DNA of 64,000 nucleotides from Owenia fusiformis (Eukaryota > Annelida > Polychaeta > Sabellida > Oweniidae), in assembly GCA_903813345.2 (NCBI GenBank), contig CAIIXF020000005.1, positions 16,931,375 to 16,995,374 on the forward strand, in the 5' to 3' direction. The position numbers were made by a program, and so were the translations under genes. This document shows, piece after piece, positions 23,101 to 33,823 of this stretch. The notes below the pieces were generated by a model. That model saw nothing but the letters and a program-made list of their open reading frames with translations, was not told the DNA's origin and searched no databases. Each line of letters starts with the position of its first letter. The stretch's first letter is position 1.

Positions 23101-26100
23101 TGTCAATCAATACAGCATGATAATTGTAAAGGTATTCCAAAACCAAACAAGAAACACAGTGATACATATCACACTTAATTTTATCGAAAAATGAATGAAA
23201 TTCAAAATTTCAAGTTGAGCAGGTAAAGAGTTTTCCCAAGAATTTTGATGACAAGATTTATGGGGCAGCTGCCTGCCCATCCACCCATACAAATGCACGC
23301 ACACCAATCAGCGCGAGTTGACAACAATATTTTAGCACTTTGGATATGTGGGAAAATCTTACCTCCATGCCAGTTCATGTGTGACTTGAGCATTGCCTTG
23401 CTTTTAAATGCCTTCTTACAGCCTTCTTCTTCACAAGCAAATGGTCGCACATCTGAGTGAACGTAGAAGTGTGTCTTCAGGTTACCTAAACAAGATATCG
23501 TCAAAATTCATACTGTGAATGTAATCTAATCAATTACCTGGCTGTACATTAAAATAACAATATGCCATATCTTCTTGAAGGTGACTGACATACAAATTAT
23601 ATGATCTGCATGCAACTTTCATGATACCTAAAACTACATGATTCAACTTATTAACCCTCCCAAATTGTTGGCAAAAGCTCCCTAAGGGCCTGGACATGGT
23701 ATATACATTATACATGTGTGATATATGTATGGATGTACCACAAAACATTACACAGTCTATGCAAGTTTGTCAGGGCACTATCTGGAATTGATGCCCTTTT
23801 TATTTCCCAAACAGTACAATACATTGGCGGATTAAGGGCCCCCTCGAGCGACCCAATTTTTGAGAAAGAGTCGAAGGCATGCGAGGCGAATCCTGGAAAC
23901 CCGGTTTGGGATAGCAGGGTTCACTGTTTGTTTCCGTTGACAAGTGTGCGAAACTACATTCATAATTCATACGACAGTGAACAGGAGGTTTACAGTCAGA
24001 CCCGGGTGCGCCAATCCCTTATTTAAATGTTTGTTTCGCGGACCAGGGTTTAAGGCCATTCCAAACGAAATAAGTTTTTAATAAGGCCACGAAACATAAA
24101 AGTTCGTTTTTTTAGAATTTTATACGTGTTATTTTGTATCTACCAAGACGTTAAACATATTGGAAATAGTTACGTATTATGACTGGTCTGAAATGTGCAA
24201 AGCTAGAAGACCCCTTATACTCGTTCGTTCTCTATTTTGACTAAGATAATATATCAGTACAACGGCTACTAAAACAAGGAAAAATTGGCCAGTAGAGATG
24301 AGGAACTTGAAACAAATTAATTTTTATTCATACATATAAATAATATTTGATTTAAATACAATTCCACGCTATTACCATCTTACAGTGTTGCAATTTCTAT
24401 TCTGTCTGTCTGGGATAAAATCTTATATATTACAATTGATAACGAAGAACCCTTCTAGTAAAAACAATTAAATCCAGGTTTGAACGAACGAGTCTAATTA
24501 TGAACCGTTCACATTTTTACAAAGGCGGGTTTGGATGACGGCAAACCCGGGTTTTGAGGGTGCGACTTATGGCAACGAGTGCTTCTGCAATTTTTGGTTT
24601 TTAAAGGGCCCAAAATTTTTTCATGCGCATGCACCCACATTTTTTCTATCTTGAACTGTGGGCCTCCCTTTGTTAGCTTATGGATCCCACAGTGCGATAA
24701 TTAAAAACTTGCACATAATTAGCTTACCCTTAGACTTGAAACATTTTCCACATGTTGGGCAAGCAAAGATTTTCTTATATTCATCCGAGTCAAAAGTGCG
24801 ACGTTTACTTTTTTCTTGCTTCACCTCTGTAGGACCTGGAGAAGTTCAAACAAATATAGTTATATAGCAGGTTTAATTGCTTCGTTATGACACATTTTTT
24901 GACAAAAAAGCTTCATAACAAAGGATTTGGTTTATTAAGAAGCTTTTTGTCAAAATGCATGGTAACAAAGCAATGCTATCTAGTATCCTCTTATGTAATG
25001 AGTACATATTTCACCAAACATACTTTTCAAAAGTTTAGGAGAGTGCATGGAAAATAACAGGAGAAACTTCACTGGGCAGACACTCATAATAATTTTTTCT
25101 TTAGTTTATAATTATTCTCAAATCCTAGTCATATTAAGCTAAGGGCTTCATGAGGAAGACTATAAATAAATCAAAACTGATAAAATGCTGTTTTTCTTAC
25201 TCTTCATTTTTTCTTGTCCATTTGGTCCTTCTGTGTAAACAAAGGTAGGATCCCCAGCTTGAGCCAGCAGGTCTGCAATGCAAAATAAAATTACAATACA
25301 ATGCTAAATGTGTTTCTACAGGTACATAGTCGATTAGGAATCTTTGAAAGGGAGATTTGTATGATATCAAAATTAACATCATTTTTCCATGACTGTTAAT
25401 AATTGGACATTCAGATTTTATTTTTCCCTAGCTGAAATTGAACGTTTATCAATATTGAACAAACTTTGTCCATCTCTTGCTATTATATCAACTCAATTTA
25501 GAGTATCAGCCTGTTGTGGGCCAGTGATATTGTCACATTGATCCATGTTAATTGCTATGACACTGGTGGTCTTATCTTTTATCATAGTATATGCCTCCTT
25601 GTGGGCCAGTGATATTGTCACATTGATCCGTGTTAATTGCTATGACACTGGTGGTCTTATCTTTTATCATAGTATATGCCTCCTTGTGGGCCAGTGATAT
25701 TGTCACATCGATCCGTGTTAATTGCTATGACACTGGTGGTCTTATTTTTTATCATAGTATATGCCTCCTTGTGGGCCAGTGATATTGTCACATCGATCCG
25801 TGTTAATTGCTATGACACTGGTGGTCTTATTTTTTATCATAGTATATGCCTCCTTGTGGGCCAGTGATATTGTCACATCGATCCGTGGCCAGTGATATTG
25901 TCACATCGATCCGTGTTAATTGCTATGACACTGGTGGTCTTATTTTTTATCATAGTATATGCCTCCTTGTGGGCCAGTGATATTGTCACATCGATCCATG
26001 TTAATTGCTATGACACTGGTGGTCTATCTTTTATCATAGTATATGCCTCTTACCTGAGTTTGGTGGTGGTTTCTTGTGTCTCCCACGAGATTTCTTCACA

Positions 26101-27488
26101 ACTGGTTCAAAATCTTCATCACCATCATCAAAGTCCCTACATTCAATAATACATAATGAATGGTAGTTGGCTAGTTGCCTTGCCAATTGCCAAAATAAAA
26201 TAAAATTAAATAACATTATTGACTAAAAATAATACATGTTTATGGCATGATTATTTCTGACTTTTTTCCTTTCTAATTTGGACCCTCATCTTCTCCCTTT
26301 TTAACTTGAATATTTTAGAACAATCTAGAACCCCCTGTTATACGTGTACTTCTGGCTCAAAATGTGAAAGATGAATAAATGATACACAAAATATTATATC
26401 TACCTGTATTTTGAGGGTGCTTTAACATTTCGTCCTCTTTTGCTTTTTGTAACCTTGATTTCACCAACATTCTCTATAATAATGAGAAAATATATTGCAG
26501 TCATTGTCCTTTTCCAGATGGTCAAACAGAATATATAATTTGTCATTTTTTTAAAAATTTTGATAGACCTCTTCAACCATATACGAAGTAAATTAGACTT
26601 GTGATTTTTTGGGATTGACAGATGACATGTATCTGACTAAGTTTATCAATTGGGATAATAATGTCAGGGGTGATACAAGCTTGGGATTTATGAGATTTGA
26701 ATAATCATACATATTATGGATTAATTGTAAGATTTTACTTTATTCCTTCTCTGTACCTTGTTTTGTAGCCTTCTGTTTAACAGCACGCTTTTTGGCTTTA
26801 CTTTTTAAGGGCTTTTCCACTGCTGTTGTCTTCTTTTCATTTTCATCCTCAACCTTATGTACCTCAGCTTCCATTGGTGCATTATCCAGAGAATGAAGAA
26901 CAACATCATTGTCACCCTCTTCAGGTGCAACACTTGCTTCATCTTGCACTCTGATATCAGTTATGAGAATATTGTTGGCTCCTTCTGCTGCTACCTGGCC
27001 TGCTTCTTCTTCAACTCTATTTACAATGACATGCATGATTTGTGATGGTGCAATTTGTGGGTTATTTGAGACAAAATCCACTGGCTCTATGGAAATAACT
27101 GAAAGTAAAATAAATAGACATACAGTTTATAAACTAGAAAATTAAAATTTTATACATACATCCACAAATGTTAAAATCTTATACTCATGCATTTTCAGAG
27201 CATATGGTTTGAATATATGTGAGAGTCCTATTTTTGGCCCACACTGTAATTGTCTGAACATTTTGAACATAGGTATTCCCCAAGTCCTATACATGTAATT
27301 ATGTAAATGGTGTTTCTTTCTCAGTAAACCCTATAGTTTCTGTTCATTGTCTGTGTTGGCCCCTACATTTTGATATTAATTAAAAAGGTATCCTCACCAG
27401 AGGCTGCAGATGTAGTCTCCTGTGAAGCAGCATCTGAGATTGGCTGCATATTTTCATTAATCTTGTCTTCTTGATTCTCCATCTCCAT
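20153..27488 (-). CDS. C2H2 zinc-finger protein, 8 fingers, 11 exons, 851 aa
   Basis: Coding exons on the minus strand: 27488-27398, 27098-26757, 26473-26404, 26136-26054, 25272-25201, 24835-24728, 23485-23363, 22938-22855, 22486-22319, 21986-21903, 21483-20153. All joins have GT..AG borders and keep frame, giving 851 residues, presumably a nuclear DNA-binding regulator. The N-terminus (1-144) is acidic and ends in a lysine-rich stretch. Two AT-hook-like basic motifs follow ([14 protein letters not shown] near 157-168 and [10 protein letters not shown] near 182-191). Eight C2H2 fingers span about residues 244-460 with TGEKP-type linkers, mostly split by phase-1 introns. The last exon adds a Gln/Asn-rich region and a C-terminal helical stretch ([13 protein letters not shown]...) that I do not recognise. 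I cannot assign an orthologue. A 5' UTR acceptor lies about 25 bp upstream of the ATG. Confidence 0.88.
22693..22827. mobile_element. Short MITE, family C, in intron 8 of the zinc-finger gene
   Basis: The ends read CACAATAAAAGCTGTATATC and, in reverse complement, CAGTAAAAGCTGTCTAATCC, with TA flanks. Internal GAACACC and GGTCCCA words match the longer copies. Confidence 0.65.
23490..24727. other. Intron 6 of the zinc-finger gene
   Basis: The intron contains no supported coding exon. The part at about 23840-24560 is less AT-rich, with CCCGGGTTTG-like words repeated in different orientations, perhaps a decayed transposable element. Nothing more precise can be said. Confidence 0.3.
25510..26048. 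repeat. 85-bp tandem repeat in intron 4 of the zinc-finger gene, about 6 copies
   Basis: The unit contains GGGCCAGTGATATTGTCACA, TGTTAATTGCTATGACACTG and TTTTATCATAGTATATGCCTC. Period 85 is confirmed by starts near 25590, 25675 and 25760, with one truncated unit near 25880. The array stops 6 bp from the 5' splice site of exon 4 (exon border 26054). Open frames on the plus strand here are repeat artefacts. Confidence 0.9.
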
Positions 27489-27494
27489 TTTCTA

Positions 27495-27506
27495 TTACGC
27501 TTGCAT
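27495..27506 (-). promoter_or_regulatory. Minimal upstream ORF before the zinc-finger start codon
   Basis: In the presumed 5' UTR exon (acceptor TTTTTAG just upstream) there is ATG CAA GCG TAA, ending 6 nt before the main ATG at 27488. Such a short uORF could dampen translation. This rests on the 5' UTR model. Confidence 0.35.
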
Positions 27507-28552
27507 TACAATCTAAAAATGGACATAACATTGTATATATATGACTCTAGCCATGAAACTATTTTTGAGCTGTCTTAAAATAGACCTATTCAAAACAAAA
27601 TATCTTTGAATCCATTATATGCCCACATTACAGACGTTTCACATACATTGCGTGAAGTACAGTCTACTTTACAGTAGGTGTATACATTTTGCGCTTGATG
27701 TCCATGTACAAATGATAAGTAATTGTGTAGATAATTGTTAAGCAAATTCCAGAGCTTGATCTATCTGATAACAGATTCTCAGCCAGATCTTCCCCTTGGT
27801 AGAGATGATTGGTTTGCAATAAGTGTGAGGGTGGATATCTGAGCTGGATATGATGACAGGTGAGGTTGACCATACATGGGCTTGAAATCAAGTCTTTCAA
27901 GTTGAAAGCCCATGGGTTGACATTACTTTCCTGAATTCACTATAAATTCTGCAAATAATTGTTAAGCAACCATCGAATATTATGGGTTGGATCCCATGGA
28001 CTCTCAAAGCTGACATGATCTTCTTTTCCAAGTGTCAAATAAATAGAATCATAACAGACAAGCACGTGGGTTTGTTTACATCTGAAAGACTCCTGAAAAT
28101 ATTTGCCCTTTTGAAGACCCCATGATTAGGTGATTTGACAATAAATTTCATCAATAGTTTGATTAATATGGAACATTGGTATAGAAAATCAGTACAGCAT
28201 TTATATTACTACAACAATTTGCTGTACTCACACACTCAACATGCAGTAACATTGACATATGTAACTAACTAACATTTGAAAAAGTATGACGAAAACGGTC
28301 GCCATTTTTGATGCGAGTATGGTGCCCTTCAAAATTTGGCCTTTAGTATCCTTCAAATTTTGTTTTAAAATGGAAGTAACTGTTCAAAAAACATACGTGA
28401 AATGCTAGAATGTTATTGACATAATTATATTCACAGCTCTTTGAACCCGTAGATCACAGGTATATGCTTGAAAAGTAAGTAAATATTTTACCAATTTTCA
28501 GCCAAGCGGCCCCTAGAGAAGAAAAGTCCCCGGATGAGAAATCAGAAATGAA

Positions 28553-28560
28553 TGACGTCA
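28553..28560. promoter_or_regulatory. CRE-type palindrome TGACGTCA upstream of the zinc-finger gene
   Basis: A perfect CREB/ATF consensus lies about 1.07 kb upstream of the start codon, near where a first non-coding exon might be. Note that another TGACGTCA in this window is transposon-borne, so this could be chance. Confidence 0.3.
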
Positions 28561-28802
28561 TTGATTCTAGTGTACAGAAGTTAGTGACGTTCACCACAGA
28601 TACCAAATGTTTGTAATTTTTGATAAAAAATACTGGACCTTTTCTGACTGTTTACTCTTGTACATATGATCATTCAAGGTAAGCTAGTGGGTGGCTTAGA
28701 GAGCCACGGCATGTTTCTTCTTTTTGTCCAAATATAATGTTTGTGTTTACACATTGGCGTTTTTCTTAGAAATTATGCACCTCGTCACTTAGTCTAGATC
28801 TA

Positions 28803-29039
28803 CAGTTCGGGACATAAATAAATGACAGGTGGATTTGCTGAAGTGAGAATTTCCCATGTTAAAAATAAGAGAATTTTCAAGAGGCCATACATCAGTGGAT
28901 GAGATTATACAAAATGTGAAATATACAAATTTTAAGGGATATGCATCTAGACAATATTGGAAATTATGGGCTTTCAGAGGACCATAATTAGGAAATGGTG
29001 ATCGAAAATCGACCTGTCATTTATTTTTGTCCCCAACTG
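28803..29039. mobile_element. MITE, family B, 237 bp (CAGTTGGGGACA ends, TA target)
   Basis: Ends CAGTTCGGGACATAAATAAA and, in reverse complement, CAGTTGGGGACAAAAATAAA; each end runs on into a GACAGGT block. TA flanks both sides. A near-identical second copy is at 33395-33631 in the same orientation. No transposase. Confidence 0.85.
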
Positions 29040-29359
29040 TAGTCCAACAACATTAGACCTAGCCTGGGCCTCGTTTCTTATCTGACATGTCTTATGGCCC
29101 CGGCTAGTACAACGGCCCCAAGAAAATTCCTAATAGTAAAGAACGCCGTTATTGAGTTTAACGACGTTGAACTAGAGTCCATTTCACTGCTTCATTTCGT
29201 CAGTAGAACGGCAAAAATAAGAAATTGGGAGACCATTGTGCAATAATATATGGAAAAGTATATACATAATGTACATGAATGACATTTGTATATTTCAGAT
29301 TTTTTAGTTTTTTGTGCAATAAGCCTGTGCCGTCTTGTAATTTGAAGAATTTCAGCCAT

Positions 29360-32300
29360 CTATCTATGTCTATGTCAATAATCCGCAAAAGGCTAATAAG
29401 CCCATATAAAGCAGATATATAATTTAACAGTGATAGAATTTGAATAGAATATAATTTAAAACCTTAACATTTAAAAATAGATCTATGGTTTACAACTCAT
29501 TTTACCTGGGGAGACTGTCAGGCTAACCGCGTTGACATCACCCCTCTTTACCAGTAGTGCAGGCTTGTTGCTGTGCACTGGGGACCCTTTACATTAAAAC
29601 ATAGATCTATATTAAAAACACACCTATTTAATTGCAGTTATTGACATAGGCATAGTATGATGATTTAAAACTACTTAGACTGTCACAGTCTAAGATGTCA
29701 CCAGGTAGAGTGTTCCATTTAGCTATTGTCCTAGGGAAATAGCTAAATTTGTATGCATCCGTTCTAGTTGATGGTTGTATGAACTTAGAAGGATGATACA
29801 ACCTAGTGTTGGTATTGATCTGTTGGCGGAAGTATGGAGGCACGTCGATGGCTGCTAGGTTCTGCTTTCCTTTGTAGAAAAGGAAAACTCTAGCAGCCTC
29901 TCGACGCTCCTTCAGTGGCTCCCACTGTAGGTCTTGAAGAGCTTTGGTGACGCAGCCTGGTTCCCTTGAGTGACATTTGGTTACAAACCTGGCTGCTCTT
30001 CTCTGTACCTGTTCCAACATATCAATATCTTTTTGTCGGTACGGATCCCATGCCGAGCTGGCATACTCTAAATTAGGCCGGACTAGTGACTTATACGCCT
30101 GAGCCTTCACTTTTTCAGGGCATTGATGGAGGTTGCGCCTGAGAAATCCAAGCACCTTATTGGCTTTGGATACAATAGTTTGAATATGTGTAGTCCAGCG
30201 TAAGTTATTTGTGATGTCAATTCCTAGGTATGGGATGTGTGTTACCGACTTAAGGTTTTCCCCTAGCATGGTGTAATTGTGCATGATAGGGGATTTACCT
30301 TTGTGAATATTTAGCACATAGCATTTTGATGGATGGAATTTCATTTGCCATGTTGATGCCCAGGAGACCAGTTTATCAAGATTCTCCTGTAGTGTTAATG
30401 CATCTTGCTTGCTTTCGACTGTCATGAATAAAAGACTGTCGTCGGCAAAAAGCTTAAGACTGGCTGAGGATGATAGGTTATTGCCCATATCATTGATATA
30501 AACAAGGAAACAGAGTGGTCCAAGAACTGTTCCTTGAGGAACTCCTGATTTTACTGGAGTTTTTGAACTTGATTCACCATCGAGCACTACCTGTTGTGAT
30601 CTTCCCACAAGCCAGGATCTGAACCAGTTCAAGTTATTATTGCGAATTCCATAATAGTCGAGTTTGAGCAAGAGGCGTTCGTGAGCCACCGTGTCAAACG
30701 CTTTGGAAAAGTCTAATACCAACATGTCTGTTTGTTTATTGTTGTCGAGGGCCCGAGCTATATTCTCTATTGTATTGACAAGTTGTGTTTCACATGAGTG
30801 CTTTGACCTGAATCCATGTTGGAATTTTACTAGAATTTCATAGAGGTCAAAGTGGGCCATAACATGATGGAATATAATATGTTCCATTATTTTACATGGA
30901 ACTGACGTCAGAGATACAGGCCTGTAATTCACAGCCTCATCTCTTCGTCCCTTTTTGTAGATAGCAGTAACATTGGCATGTTTCCAGTCCATAGGCACTA
31001 AGCCTTCATCGATAGACTGTTGAAAAATTATTTGAAGGAATGGTGATATGCTGTCACTGCATTCCTTCAGGACCCTAGTCGGAATAAGATCGGGTCCAGT
31101 GGCTTTTGATGGATTTAGGCCAGTTAGCAATTTGTGAATTCCTTTTGTCGAAATTTTGATATTTGGCATTTCAGGAATTTGACTAGGTACCATTGTCGGT
31201 AGAGTGGCATCCTCATCTGTGAATACAGAATTGTATTGGTCATTGAGGATGTTTGCTTTCTGGGCGGCGTCTGTTATTTCGTCGCCATCTTTGTTACGCA
31301 GCACGCTGATACCTGATGCATCTTTGCGTTTAGACTTTATGTAGCTCCAGAAGCGTTTGGTAATGCCTTTGTGCTGAACATTCTCATTTATGATTTCGCT
31401 TTCATCAATGTCAAGCAGATCGTTGATGTAGCGCTGATGTTCTTTACGAATTTCACTATGGATTAATTTCCGTAGTGATTTGTATTTATGCCAATGATGA
31501 GGTTCATTTGAACGTTTGGCAACATTATATCGTCTTTGTTTCTGTCGGATCATTCTCAGTATCCTGGTGGTAATCCAGGGTACTTTGAATTTCCCGCTTA
31601 GAGTTTTACTTGGAATATGCTCATTGATTGACGATATTAATGTAGATTTGAAGGAGGACCAGTTGTCTTCAACTGATCTACTTTCACAGTTCTCTTTGAA
31701 TTCGCTGAACTTAGATCGTAGAGTCTCTTTAAGTCCAGTCCATTCTGCCCGCTTGTATATGTGGACCTTACGAGGCTTCTTTTTCTGAATTTTCATTTTT
31801 AGGTTTATATCACATAGGACTGCCTCGTGATCACTCATGCCCGGAACCACCGAGATTCTTTCTGCGAGGTTTGGGCATGTAGTGAATACTAAGTCAAGGA
31901 TGTTATTTTGTCTAGTTGGTTCCTTGACTAGTTGGGTTAGGCCATGATCATCAGTTATTGTAATCATCTTCTCATTAAGATCATTAGAATATTGAGAATT
32001 AGGCCTTATAGTTCCTTTCTCCCAATCGATGTCTGGTAAGTTGAAGTCACCACATAGGAAGATGTTTTTCATATGTGTATTACCATTAGCATAAAGTTTA
32101 TCGAGGGATGTTTGGAGCGAGTCCAAAGCACCAGTATCGTTGTTTGGTTGACGATAGAAGGATCCAAACAGTATGTCCCCATTTGATAGAGATGCTTTGG
32201 ACCATATGATTTCGCAATCAGCTGTCGCTTCATATTCGACTGATATGAAGTCACTTTTGACTGCGATAAGGACACCGCCAGCACCTTTCTTTCGGTCTTT

Positions 32301-33176
32301 CCTGTATGGAGGTGGGCTAAGGTAGTCTTGACCGAATATCCATTTGCTGTCGATGGTGTTGTCCAGGTGAGTCTCACAGCCTATGATGACATCTGGCTTG
32401 TGAGTTTCAATTAGTTGTTGAAGGTGTAGTTGCTTCTCATGACTAATTAGACTGCGGAAGTTGATAGACATGAGGCGAACCTGGTTTCGCCTCTTTCGTG
32501 CAGTCAGCCTCGGTGGTTCTGATTCGGTAGAATCAGATGATGATGACGAATTGTCAAGATCAGAGAGAGCGCTGAAGGAGTTTGTTACCGAGGAATGAGA
32601 AAGAGTGGAGTCATTGAAGAAGCTGTTGGAAAAATTAGGTAGGGCACATCCAGGACAGATCCAGGTGAAACTGCCCGCGTCAAGAAAAACATTGTACTCA
32701 GCAGGGGAAACATTGCCACATTTGATGTGTACCCATGTGCCGCATTCATCGCATTCAAGGGCGCGATGATTCTTGGCAACTGCTTTGTGGCACATACCGC
32801 AGGGAAATTTAACAGGACCTGGGTTTGGGTGGATGTCACCACTAAGAATAAGACATAGGAAGAGCAGTGGTGTGGAAGATTTCTTGTGAAGGATTCCACG
32901 AGAGCCAACAATCTTATGGAAACGTCGCAGTTGCATCAACTGTGTGTATGACTCTGTTGAAGGTAAGTGGTTTCCATGATCACAGAAAAATGACTGGACT
33001 GCGAAAACAAAGCAGAGAAGGAGCAATCCATATCCTTGGAAACCCATGACGAAGAGGTAGGTAAAACCCGTTAGCTGAAAATAAGAAAATTCGCGCAAAA
33101 ATATGAAAAATACCGCGAAAACCGAAATTTGAAAAATACGAAAATTAAAACTGATTTATCCCCAAAAGGGGGTCCT
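29360..33176 (-). mobile_element. Full-length CR1/L2-like LINE, 3.8 kb, inserted in a MITE with GCCAT duplication
   Basis: Flanked by the direct repeat GCCAT at 29355-29359 and 33177-33181. The uninterrupted MITE at 3714-4100 has this site once, which proves the insertion. The 5' UTR is only about 78 bp, one long ORF follows, and the 3' UTR is about 270 bp. The 3' end is a short ATAGAC/ATAGAT repeat, not poly-A, as in CR1/L2-type elements. The ORF is unbroken, so this copy is probably young. Confidence 0.92.
29628..33098 (-). CDS. LINE polyprotein: 2A-like motif, PHD finger, endonuclease, reverse transcriptase (1156 aa)
   Basis: A single open frame. Residues 1-40 are hydrophobic and signal-like. 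A second hydrophobic run leads into D88-I-H-P-N-P-G-P95, close to the 2A ribosome-skipping consensus D(V/I)ExNPG/P. A PHD finger follows with C100, C103, C116, C119, H124, C127, C148, C151. The endonuclease (about 205-425) shows SINFRSL, GCETHL, GDFNLPDIDW and SDHEAV. The reverse transcriptase has DFSKAFDTVAH, GVPQGTVLGP and the FADD box, and the C-terminal LINE domain includes LVRPNLEYASSAWDP. The product would copy the element RNA into DNA by target-primed reverse transcription. If 2A works, a 94-residue hydrophobic peptide is released from the enzyme. Start codon: first ATG in frame, 78 bp from the element end. Confidence 0.93.
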   Translation of the reverse strand: MREFSYFQLTGFTYLFVMGFQGYGLLLLCFVFAVQSFFCDHGNHLPSTESYTQLMQLRRFHKIVGSRGILHKKSSTPLLFLCLILSGDIHPNPGPVKFPCGMCHKAVAKNHRALECDECGTWVHIKCGNVSPAEYNVFLDAGSFTWICPGCALPNFSNSFFNDSTLSHSSVTNSFSALSDLDNSSSSSDSTESEPPRLTARKRRNQVRLMSINFRSLISHEKQLHLQQLIETHKPDVIIGCETHLDNTIDSKWIFGQDYLSPPPYRKDRKKGAGGVLIAVKSDFISVEYEATADCEIIWSKASLSNGDILFGSFYRQPNNDTGALDSLQTSLDKLYANGNTHMKNIFLCGDFNLPDIDWEKGTIRPNSQYSNDLNEKMITITDDHGLTQLVKEPTRQNNILDLVFTTCPNLAERISVVPGMSDHEAVLCDINLKMKIQKKKPRKVHIYKRAEWTGLKETLRSKFSEFKENCESRSVEDNWSSFKSTLISSINEHIPSKTLSGKFKVPWITTRILRMIRQKQRRYNVAKRSNEPHHWHKYKSLRKLIHSEIRKEHQRYINDLLDIDESEIINENVQHKGITKRFWSYIKSKRKDASGISVLRNKDGDEITDAAQKANILNDQYNSVFTDEDATLPTMVPSQIPEMPNIKISTKGIHKLLTGLNPSKATGPDLIPTRVLKECSDSISPFLQIIFQQSIDEGLVPMDWKHANVTAIYKKGRRDEAVNYRPVSLTSVPCKIMEHIIFHHVMAHFDLYEILVKFQHGFRSKHSCETQLVNTIENIARALDNNKQTDMLVLDFSKAFDTVAHERLLLKLDYYGIRNNNLNWFRSWLVGRSQQVVLDGESSSKTPVKSGVPQGTVLGPLCFLVYINDMGNNLSSSASLKLFADDSLLFMTVESKQDALTLQENLDKLVSWASTWQMKFHPSKCYVLNIHKGKSPIMHNYTMLGENLKSVTHIPYLGIDITNNLRWTTHIQTIVSKANKVLGFLRRNLHQCPEKVKAQAYKSLVRPNLEYASSAWDPYRQKDIDMLEQVQRRAARFVTKCHSREPGCVTKALQDLQWEPLKERREAARVFLFYKGKQNLAAIDVPPYFRQQINTNTRLYHPSKFIQPSTRTDAYKFSYFPRTIAKWNTLPGDILDCDSLSSFKSSYYAYVNNCN

Positions 33177-33394
33177 GCCATGTTAATCTTATTGAAAATA
33201 ACATGGCAGAGAAACATCCAAATATAAGAGGCCACACACTTTATAAGCCAAACTAGAAGCAATCCAAGATATACAAATGTCATTCATGTACATTATGGAT
33301 ATACTTTTCCATATATTATTGCACAATGGTCTCCCAATTTCTTATTTTTGCCGTTCTACTGACGAAATGAAGCAGTGAAATGGACTTTAGTCTA

Positions 33395-33631
33395 CAGTTG
33401 GGGACATAGATAAATGACAGGTGGATTTGCTGAAGTGAGGATTTCCCATGTTAAAAATAAGAGAATTTACAAGAGGCCATAAATCAGTGGATGAGATTAT
33501 ACAAAATGTAAAATATACAAATTTTAAGTGATATGTATCTAGACAATATTGGAAATTATGGGCTTTCAGACCACCATAATTAGGAAATGGTGATCGAAAA
33601 TCGACCTGTCATTTATTTTTGTCCCCAACTG
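33395..33631. mobile_element. MITE, family B, second copy, 237 bp
   Basis: Same ends and TA flanks as 28803-29039, same orientation and very similar sequence. It lies 8 bp from the end of the split family A MITE. Confidence 0.85.
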
Positions 33632-33823
33632 TACTCGTCACTGTGGCACTGGTCAGTCAAAAAATTGATTTTATGAAATGTTCATTCAAATATTCTTTTA
33701 ACAATAAGCATATTTACTTTCGATGTATCACAGGCTGAATTAGAAATATGCGTAGATCAATCTAAATATTGTATAATTTTACATAGATAATCGAACTGTA
33801 GATTCACTGGATAAGTAGGCCTA

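Larger units (their letters stand above)
29176..33386. mobile_element. MITE, family A, split by a LINE insertion
   Basis: The left arm AGTCCATTTCACTGCTTC (29176 on) and its reverse complement ending at 33386 match the MITE at 3714-4100, in reverse orientation. The MITE core runs to TTCAGCCAT at 29359 and resumes at GCCATGTTAATC at 33177. The LINE occupies the gap. Without the LINE the element would be about 400 bp. Confidence 0.88.

Noticed and set aside
25676-26149. Open frames with a repeated protein motif on the plus strand
   Set aside because: They are translations of the 85-bp tandem repeat inside an intron of the opposite-strand zinc-finger gene.
31516-32911. Additional frames at 31516-31788, 32069-32377 and 32585-32911
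   Set aside because: Shadows of the 1156-aa LINE ORF, which has all expected motifs in one frame.
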